IMG/VR virus record: IMGVR_UViG_3300018035_000001 | Coordinates: 1 to 41,034 of that record | Direction: 5' to 3' (one strand) | Length of the DNA stretch: 41,034 nt | Source of the DNA: a virus | Part shown: positions 29,833-35,356 of the stretch, piece by piece | Numbering within the stretch: position 1 is the first letter of the stretch | Layout of the letters: each line of letters begins with the position of its first letter | Program-made: the position numbers and the translations under genes | The notes under the pieces: model-generated | Database searches by the model: none | Told to the model about the DNA's origin: nothing | What the model saw: the letters and a program-made list of their open reading frames with translations, nothing else

Positions 29833-30835
29833 CATCTTTAAGATTGACAACACTAAACGTAGTGATGCTGTAACATGCCTTCGTAAGTATTATTGGAAAT
29901 ACGAGAGGCATATAAAGACAAAGGTTGGAAGTACAGCACTCAGATATGGAATTGTGTATCATGCTGCAATGGACGCCTTCTACACCCACATAGCTGAGCA
30001 TGGCTGGTCCCGAGATGGCAAAGCCCTCGAAGCCGCAGTCACAGCAGCCCAACGGGAGTGGGAGATTGAATCCAGAATCCAAACCTTCTATGACGACTAC
30101 AGAACCCTGAACAATCTTCTTCAAGCCCTACTTCAGTACATTAGCCACTTTGCTTATGACGAGGGGCTGCTGAAGATTCTCAAGTCAGAGGTAGTCTTTG
30201 AGATTCCGATGTTTCCTGAGAACAACGCAGAGCTGCTAATATCGAGGTACGAACAGTGTCCTGAATGTGATTCTCCTGAATGCAGTATGAATAAGCCCGC
30301 CTTCTACTTCACCGGCATCATCGACCTCGAAGTAGAAATGGCAGGAGTCCTGTGGTTCAACGACCACAAGACCACCAGCAAAGGCACATCCTGGCTTGCT
30401 CAGTCCATGCGCCAAGCCCCGCAATTCATAGGCTATACCTACGCTGGCTCCCAGCTCCCTGAATTTAAGGACAACCCTCCCCAGGGATTCCTAATTACAG
30501 TCCACCAACTCCTCGCCCGAAAGAATAAGGATGGCAGGTATGGCAATCCAACTATTGACTTTGATAGAATTCCTGAAATTTACACACCTGAGGATATTGC
30601 AGAATGGCGTCTTGGGCTTTTCGAGACAGTAAGTAGAATCCAAAAGTGTAAGGAAGCCGGTGTCTGGCCAAAGACCAACGATAACTGCAATCAATTCGGG
30701 CAGTGTACTTACTCAATGCTCTGTAGTAATCGGTGCTATCTCGATCCAAGTGTTCCCCTTCCTGAGCAGTATTTTGAAGGAACTCCGTGGGATGTAGCAG
30801 CCATTACAAAAGAACGACAAGAGAGGAGGAAATAA
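29819..30835 (+). CDS. Cas4/RecB-like PD-(D/E)XK exonuclease with Fe-S cysteines, 338 aa
   Basis: The ATG at 29819 has GGAG six bases upstream. Nuclease core: GIIDLE and WFNDHKTTSKG provide the Asp and the D-x-K pair of the PD-(D/E)XK fold, with QAPQFIGYTYA as the following Q-x-x-x-Y motif. One N-terminal Cys (AVTCLRKYYW) and C-terminal GQCTYSMLCSNRC match the four-cysteine iron-sulfur site of Cas4/AddB nucleases. Middle CPECDSPEC is an extra cysteine cluster. Probably processes DNA ends for the neighbouring recombinase. Confidence 0.85.
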   Translation: MTETNIFKIDNTKRSDAVTCLRKYYWKYERHIKTKVGSTALRYGIVYHAAMDAFYTHIAEHGWSRDGKALEAAVTAAQREWEIESRIQTFYDDYRTLNNLLQALLQYISHFAYDEGLLKILKSEVVFEIPMFPENNAELLISRYEQCPECDSPECSMNKPAFYFTGIIDLEVEMAGVLWFNDHKTTSKGTSWLAQSMRQAPQFIGYTYAGSQLPEFKDNPPQGFLITVHQLLARKNKDGRYGNPTIDFDRIPEIYTPEDIAEWRLGLFETVSRIQKCKEAGVWPKTNDNCNQFGQCTYSMLCSNRCYLDPSVPLPEQYFEGTPWDVAAITKERQERRK

Positions 30836-31086
30836 TGGATGACTGTAACTTTACAGAAACATTAGAAGACAGAATAAAGAGGATACAAGAGGAAACCAAG
30901 ATTCTAACCACTGCTTATCGTGCATTAATCGAAGTATCTGAACTTCCACGTCGTAGCTTCCCAAATTACTTTGTATCAACAGTTGGATACTTAGCATTAG
31001 AAAGTCAGCATGGTAAGAGCGAACTTATGTCATTGTATGAGGCAAGAGCAGAAAGAGATCTCCGACAATCAAAGGAGGAAGAGTAG
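30835..31086 (+). CDS. Hypothetical helical protein, 83 aa
   Basis: The ATG at 30835 overlaps the upstream TAA (TAATG) and follows GAGGAGG. It reads MDDCNFTETLEDRIKRIQEE, is helical and charged with a C-terminal QSKEEE tail. Between a nuclease and a RecA-fold ATPase in a tightly coupled operon; no family recognised. Confidence 0.65.
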   Translation: MDDCNFTETLEDRIKRIQEETKILTTAYRALIEVSELPRRSFPNYFVSTVGYLALESQHGKSELMSLYEARAERDLRQSKEEE

Positions 31087-31874
31087 TGAACCTCAAAAAA
31101 GCTGATGACTACATACCAAGCACCGACTTCACAAAATTCTTCATAACTGGTGACTTCGGCACGGGCAAGTCCGAGTTCGCAGCCAGCTTCCCAACCCCTG
31201 GCTTTGTCTTTAACACAGACAAGAAGATAGGAACCTACCAGCGATACGGTGGCTGGGACTACGTAGAATATGACTTAAGTCCACAAGGCTGGGTTGAATT
31301 TGAAAAAGACATGCGTGAAGTTGGAGAAATGGTTGCTGCCGGTAAGTACAAAACTGTAGTAGCCGATAGCACAACTTCTATGTCAGATATTGCAATGGAA
31401 CGGTCACTCCAACTCGACCCCAAGCGCAGTCCAACCCAAGGCCCAATATGGAATGTCCACTTCATGATGGTCAGAAACCTTATGGAAGGGATGATTCGTA
31501 GGATGCTGAACTTCAACTGCAATCTTGTTCTCATTGCTCATCTTAATATCATCACTGATCAGGAGACTGGTGCAGTACTCGGCATAGACCCGCTTCTCAC
31601 TGGCCAGCTGGCAGTCCGGGTCCCAGGCTACTTCGAGGAAGTCTACTGTGCCTTTACTCGAACCAAAGAAGGTGGTGGTGTTCAGTGGTATTTGCGTACT
31701 ATCCCTCGTGGCTTCTACAAAGCCCGAAGTACCCTCAGTGGCCGGGAAGGCTTCATGCCTCCCGAAATCGACAATACTTACGACGCCGTCATCCAGGCTT
31801 ACAAAGATGGTGTCTTAAAGCAAAAGGCCAAGGCAGCCCTTGCTGCTCGGCAGAAGGAGGTAAAAGTTGGATAA
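31086..31874 (+). CDS. Sak4-like RecA-fold ATPase (phage nucleotide-binding protein), 262 aa
   Basis: GTG start at 31086, overlapping the upstream stop (TAGTG), with AAAGGAGG before it. Walker A is GDFGTGKS at 22-29; KTVVADSTTSM is a Walker B-like strand; NLVLIAHLN is the third conserved strand. This pattern marks the phage AAA/Sak4 ATPases that aid single-strand annealing with an SSB partner. An ssDNA-binding-like protein is encoded 450 bp downstream and a Cas4-like nuclease upstream, completing a recombination set. Confidence 0.8.
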   Translation: MNLKKADDYIPSTDFTKFFITGDFGTGKSEFAASFPTPGFVFNTDKKIGTYQRYGGWDYVEYDLSPQGWVEFEKDMREVGEMVAAGKYKTVVADSTTSMSDIAMERSLQLDPKRSPTQGPIWNVHFMMVRNLMEGMIRRMLNFNCNLVLIAHLNIITDQETGAVLGIDPLLTGQLAVRVPGYFEEVYCAFTRTKEGGGVQWYLRTIPRGFYKARSTLSGREGFMPPEIDNTYDAVIQAYKDGVLKQKAKAALAARQKEVKVG

Positions 31875-32076
31875 TCTTGAACTTGAAACAAGGTTTACTG
31901 ACCACAAACCAGTCGGAAATCAGCATTACCGTTATGAGCAACTTCGAGCAAAAGGCCGAGAACTTGCTGAACTTATTGAGCTGTACTGCCCTGAATCTCG
32001 GGAAAAGGCACTTGCCTTTACCAAACTCGAAGAAGCTATAATGTGGGCAAATGCTGCAATCGCAAGGAGGGAATAA
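31867..32076 (+). CDS. Acb2/Tad1-type cyclic-nucleotide sponge, 69 aa
   Basis: TTG start at 31867, overlapping the ATPase gene by 8 bp, after a perfect AAGGAGG site. The sequence RFTDHKP...YRYEQLRAKGRELAELI...CPESREKALAFTKLEEAIMWANAAIAR is the hallmark of the Acb2/Tad1 hairpin family. Acb2 proteins form small helical hexamers that sequester CBASS cyclic di- and trinucleotides and some Thoeris signals, blocking abortive infection. Length is typical. The next gene is its common companion. Whether the binding spectrum is the same is not visible. Confidence 0.85.
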   Translation: MDNLELETRFTDHKPVGNQHYRYEQLRAKGRELAELIELYCPESREKALAFTKLEEAIMWANAAIARRE

Positions 32077-32276
32077 TGGAGGCCTATGTAAAGCGTATGA
32101 TGGAAGAAAAAATCCAACTCAAGGAAAGAATAGATAGGCTAAACATATTTATCTTCGTAGATCCCATCTACGCCGATCTTTCTCAGGAGAATAAAGACCT
32201 TCTGTGTGAACAACTACTTCACATGGAAAAATACTTCGATGTATTATCCCAGCGTATTACACTGGAAACCGAGTAG
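32076..32276 (+). CDS. crAss001_48-like protein, Acb2 companion, 66 aa
   Basis: The ATG at 32076 overlaps the Acb2-type stop (TAATG), with AAGGAGGG upstream. It reads MEAYVKRMMEEKIQLKERID, then LSQENKDLLCEQLLHMEKYFDVLSQRI, the two-helix pattern of the crAss001_48-related family that is often beside or fused to Acb2-type domains. The molecular role is unknown; the association suggests help in counter-defence. Its TAG stop is part of palindrome copy 12. Confidence 0.8.
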   Translation: MEAYVKRMMEEKIQLKERIDRLNIFIFVDPIYADLSQENKDLLCEQLLHMEKYFDVLSQRITLETE

Positions 32277-32290
32277 GTCAACCGTTGACC
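32276..32290. repeat. 15-bp palindrome copy 12
   Basis: GGTCAACCGTTGACC; the preceding GAGTAG ends the crAss001_48-like gene, its TAG sharing the first G of the palindrome. The right flank ATCTCATCT is nearly the same as at copy 13. Confidence 0.95.
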
Positions 32291-32331
32291 ATCTCATCTG
32301 ACAAAAACCCAAACCAGAAGGAACTAAACCG

Positions 32332-32928
32332 ATGGCTAAGACAAACACAGCACCAGAACCACAACAACCCGACTTCTCCAACATGACAGACGACGAACTC
32401 AAGGCTTACGCTGCCGACGACTCTGGTCCTCAACACCCTGACGACACAGGCACCAGTGGCCACCCTGACCTCGACACTGACTTTAACCTCCGAGATGAGT
32501 ACAAGGAAACTCCTCTCATCCCCGGTGGTAACTACCGTGCCAACATAGTTGCAGTAGCCCACGAAGCCAGCAAAGCATCCATTGCCTTCAAGGTTGTAAT
32601 GGTCGAGAACGGCGGCTTCATGTCTGATGGCGAAACTCCTATCGACGGCGCAGCAGACTACTTCCGCATCTGGCTTCCAAAGGCCGGGGATGAGAACGAA
32701 CTTACTTCCTCAGGTCGTATGTCCAAAAGGCAATCGAAAATCAATATGATGAAGCGCTTTGCTGACAGAATGGAAATCGGGATGAATACCAAGGAGGAAA
32801 TAGCCAGGAACATTGTGGAGAATTCCTGGATTGGTATCCCGGTCATTGTGGCTGTGGACATTGAGGAGTATCAAGGGGTCGTGAGGAATCGGATTCAGAG
32901 TATGGTAAAAGACACCTCCCGTTTGTAG
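32332..32928 (+). CDS. ssDNA-binding-like protein (DUF669 type), 198 aa
   Basis: The C-terminal part (PVIVAVDIEEYQGVVRNRIQSM) and the earlier ANIVAVAHEASKASIAFKVVMVENG fit phage DUF669/single-strand-binding-like proteins that form OB-type folds and partner Sak-type annealing ATPases. The N-terminal ~60 residues are acidic and disordered with DFSNMTDDELKAYAA, a peptide shared with the 219-aa protein at 24.5 kb. ATG at 32332 with AGAAGGAAC upstream. Probably coats ssDNA in replication or recombination. Confidence 0.7.
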   Translation: MAKTNTAPEPQQPDFSNMTDDELKAYAADDSGPQHPDDTGTSGHPDLDTDFNLRDEYKETPLIPGGNYRANIVAVAHEASKASIAFKVVMVENGGFMSDGETPIDGAADYFRIWLPKAGDENELTSSGRMSKRQSKINMMKRFADRMEIGMNTKEEIARNIVENSWIGIPVIVAVDIEEYQGVVRNRIQSMVKDTSRL

Positions 32929-32933
32929 TTCGA

Positions 32934-33236
32934 GGGAATTTTGAAGGGAGAGAGTATTACTGGGAAGACCCCAAAATTCCCTTTTAACAACTAAGAGTAC
33001 CCGGCCAGAATCGTCTGGTGCCTTGCGTAACCTGGAAATAAGCTGGGCATATAAATCGGAAGGAAGCGTGAGGCAACGGGTACTCAAACTTATAAGATGA
33101 GTCGTAAGGAGGACACGCCAGTGGACACTTAACAGAGGCATCTAAGCATAATGCACTGACAATCTGAGATAAGCCACTTCCTGCTGATACAAGACATGGG
33201 ACACTCCCATAAACCAAAAGAGACAGTAGGAAGTGG
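32934..33236 (+). ncRNA. Structured intergenic RNA candidate 3
   Basis: Non-coding gap of 327 bp with three perfect long-range stems: GGGAATTTTG (32934-32943) with CAAAATTCCC (32972-32981), followed by TTTT; GAGTACCCG (32995-33003) with CGGGTACTC (33077-33085), enclosing CCAGA/TCTGG and TGCCT/AGGCA; and CCACTTCCT (33174-33182) with AGGAAGTGG (33228-33236), enclosing ATGGGA/TCCCAT (33196-33201 with 33205-33210). The first may end the upstream operon. No T-loop or other tRNA signature. Confidence 0.55.
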
Positions 33237-33255
33237 TATTTAGAAGGAAACGAAA

Positions 33256-33483
33256 ATGAAGTTTGAGAATCTTTATAAGAACCTCCTAGATATGACTGAG
33301 CCAGAGCGCTTGGAGTTTTTTATAAGCTATTCTCAACAGCGAGCTTTTGATATCGCCAATTCTGCAATTATCAAAGAATCTACAAAGCAAGAAAAGAGTG
33401 AGAACAAAGCTACTGCCCGCGGGAAGAAGGTTGCTTTATCTAGTCAACAATATGAACTTCTAAAGAAACTAGGACTAGTCTAA
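33256..33483 (+). CDS. Hypothetical protein, 75 aa
   Basis: ATG at 33256 after AGAAGGAAACG. Helical N-terminus (LYKNLLDMTEPERLEFFISYSQQRAFDI), a Lys-rich linker (about 45-58) and a short C-terminal helix (SSQQYELLKKLGLV). Such EPERLEFF-type N-termini occur in small phage proteins of unknown function. Immediately upstream of the methyltransferase gene. Confidence 0.65.
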   Translation: MKFENLYKNLLDMTEPERLEFFISYSQQRAFDIANSAIIKESTKQEKSENKATARGKKVALSSQQYELLKKLGLV

Positions 33484-33496
33484 AGGGGAATAAGCA

Positions 33497-34795
33497 ATGG
33501 AAATTTTCTACTGCTCACCAAGTACCATTAAGATCAAAGAGGGCTTCGAACGCTTTCGCAAAGACATAGGAGATGTAAAACCTCTTGCTGAATCAATCCA
33601 ACGCACAAGGCAAATAATGCCAGTCATAGTCACCCGCGACATGTACTTAATTGACGGCGGCAGACGCCTTGCTGCCTGCATGATGCTTAACAAAGAAGTT
33701 AAGTGTGTCTTCGAAGACGTAGTTGATGATGCCGAGATGCGTGAATTGGAGATAGAGGCTAATTGCCACCGTAAAGACTTCACTCCTGCCGAAAAGGCCT
33801 TCGCAATCAAAGAATTCCACCGTCTCCGGCAGATCCGCTACGGTAAGTCTCACATTGGAACTTCTGGAGGCCATACCCTTACTGACACCGCCAACGATCT
33901 CAATATGTCCAAAGGAGCAGTCATTCGGGAGATGCAAATCGCAGCTATCGTCGAAATGTTCCCAGACCTCGCATCTGCCAAAAAGCCTGGAGATATACTT
34001 AAAGCTGCAAAGGGGATGCAGCGAATAACCGAAGCCATTATTGGGGCCAGAGCCCACGAGGAGGCAGCAAAAAAGAATGAAACTACTTACAAACTCATTC
34101 TCGAAGATGCTAACACTTACCTCCCAAGCATACCAGACAGTAGTATCCAAATTCTCCTTACTGATCCTCTCTACGGCATTGATGCTGATAAGAATACTAT
34201 ACAAATTGGAGGGGAAACGGGGGGAAGTCTCACGACTTCGGGATTTAAGATCGAAGATCGAAAGGAAGATGCTTTCTTCCTGTATAAACTCCTGGCTCGG
34301 GAGTCTGGAAGATTCTGCACAGATGATGCACATGGATATATCTTTGTTGGACCAGAGCATTTCCACACCGTCAGTAACTTCTTCAGAGAACACAACTGGC
34401 AAGTCCACATCCGTCCACTGATATGGATCAAACGGGAGTCAGGACAAAATAACTCTCCCCACGCTTGGCCATCTTCCTGCTACGAAATGGTCCTCTATAT
34501 GCGCCGAGAAAACTCCAAACTTGTCCGGCAGGGGCAGCCAGACTGGTTTGAGTGCCCTCCAGTAAGCTCTGCAAACAAGACCCATGTATACGAAAAGCCT
34601 GTTGCTGTTCTCGAAAACTTGCTTTCCAGGGTCTCTTTGCCCGGCCAAATAATGCTTGATCCTTTCATGGGATCAGGTTCCTCAATAGAGGCAGCAGTAA
34701 AAATGAAGCTATTCGCTACTGGAGTAGACATTAGCCAAGAAGCATATCTCTTAGCTCAATCCCGTATGGCTAATCTTAAAACAACTAACGAGTAG
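33497..34795 (+). CDS. ParB-domain/HTH-DNA methyltransferase fusion, 432 aa
   Basis: Residues about 1-110 are a ParB/sulfiredoxin domain (PLAESIQRTRQIMPVIV, LIDGGRRLAACM, then ANCHRKDFTPAEKAFAI). An HTH follows (LTDTANDLNMSKGAVIREMQ). Residues ~195-432 are a DNA methyltransferase: catalytic motif TDPLYGI at 222-228 comes before the AdoMet motif LDPFMGSGSS near 387-396, the beta-class order for N6-adenine or N4-cytosine enzymes. The usual PPY is PLY here. Phages use such enzymes against restriction or for regulation. ATG at 33497; its TAG is shared with palindrome copy 13. Confidence 0.85.
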   Translation: MEIFYCSPSTIKIKEGFERFRKDIGDVKPLAESIQRTRQIMPVIVTRDMYLIDGGRRLAACMMLNKEVKCVFEDVVDDAEMRELEIEANCHRKDFTPAEKAFAIKEFHRLRQIRYGKSHIGTSGGHTLTDTANDLNMSKGAVIREMQIAAIVEMFPDLASAKKPGDILKAAKGMQRITEAIIGARAHEEAAKKNETTYKLILEDANTYLPSIPDSSIQILLTDPLYGIDADKNTIQIGGETGGSLTTSGFKIEDRKEDAFFLYKLLARESGRFCTDDAHGYIFVGPEHFHTVSNFFREHNWQVHIRPLIWIKRESGQNNSPHAWPSSCYEMVLYMRRENSKLVRQGQPDWFECPPVSSANKTHVYEKPVAVLENLLSRVSLPGQIMLDPFMGSGSSIEAAVKMKLFATGVDISQEAYLLAQSRMANLKTTNE

Positions 34796-34809
34796 GTCAA
34801 CCGTTGACC
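34795..34809. repeat. 15-bp palindrome copy 13
   Basis: GGTCAACCGTTGACC directly after the TAG of the methyltransferase gene (GAGTAGG). Right flank ATCTCATCT matches copy 12. Confidence 0.95.
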
Positions 34810-34831
34810 ATCTCATCTCGAAAGGAACAAA

Positions 34832-35116
34832 ATGCAGAATTTTAAAAAAGCAGAACCTTTTAAACCAGCAGTACGGCCCCGGCAAATCCCACTTGGCTCC
34901 CAAATTGAGTGTAATTGTGGTAGTAATTCTTTCCAGATGGGGATACAATTATACTACCTCAGTCCAGTACTAAGCCCCACTGGCAGGCCCCACATCAATC
35001 AAGTCCCCGGGTGGATTTGCTGCCAATGCCACAAAATGAATGACTTTAAGGAAACCCCTGAAATCTCAGAATTGTTTGATAAAACTGGTAAACTAAAGCC
35101 AATAGGGATGGCATAG
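34832..35116 (+). CDS. Zinc-ribbon hypothetical protein, 94 aa
   Basis: ATG at 34832 after AAAGGAAC. CNCGSNSF and WICCQCHKMNDF supply two cysteine pairs about 40 residues apart, with strands between, so a zinc ribbon is likely. No further assignment. Confidence 0.65.
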   Translation: MQNFKKAEPFKPAVRPRQIPLGSQIECNCGSNSFQMGIQLYYLSPVLSPTGRPHINQVPGWICCQCHKMNDFKETPEISELFDKTGKLKPIGMA

Positions 35117-35117
35117 A

Positions 35118-35354
35118 ATGAGTAAGCACAAAGGCAGAAATCCTACTAGTAGATACAACATAAAAGGCACTCCGCGTCGAGGCAAAGAAGCTAAAATCCG
35201 AATCTGTAATCGGTGCGATAAAGAGTTCCTTTCTCTTTCTAGGGGGAATCGCCGCTGTGCTAAGTGCCACGACGACATTAATGAAGCTAATTCTCGCTAC
35301 AGTGAGAAGAGTGTTTATGGAACATCAATCTTAGATGTCTATCAGGAGATCTAA
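35118..35354 (+). CDS. Basic zinc-finger protein, 78 aa
   Basis: ATG at 35118, two bases after the upstream stop. Basic N-terminus (MSKHKGRNPTSRYNIKGTPRRGK) followed by ICNRCDKEF and RRCAKCHDD, a compact CxxC/CxxC finger. Possibly nucleic-acid binding. The downstream polymerase gene starts right after it. Confidence 0.65.
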   Translation: MSKHKGRNPTSRYNIKGTPRRGKEAKIRICNRCDKEFLSLSRGNRRCAKCHDDINEANSRYSEKSVYGTSILDVYQEI

Positions 35355-35356
35355 AC

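Noticed and set aside
32995-33085. Cloverleaf-like fold as a tRNA or tmRNA
   Set aside because: A 9-bp acceptor-like stem, no CCA or T-loop signature.
33647-34408. Long minus-strand open frame opposite the methyltransferase
   Set aside because: The plus-strand frame has full ParB and methyltransferase motifs; the antisense frame has none.
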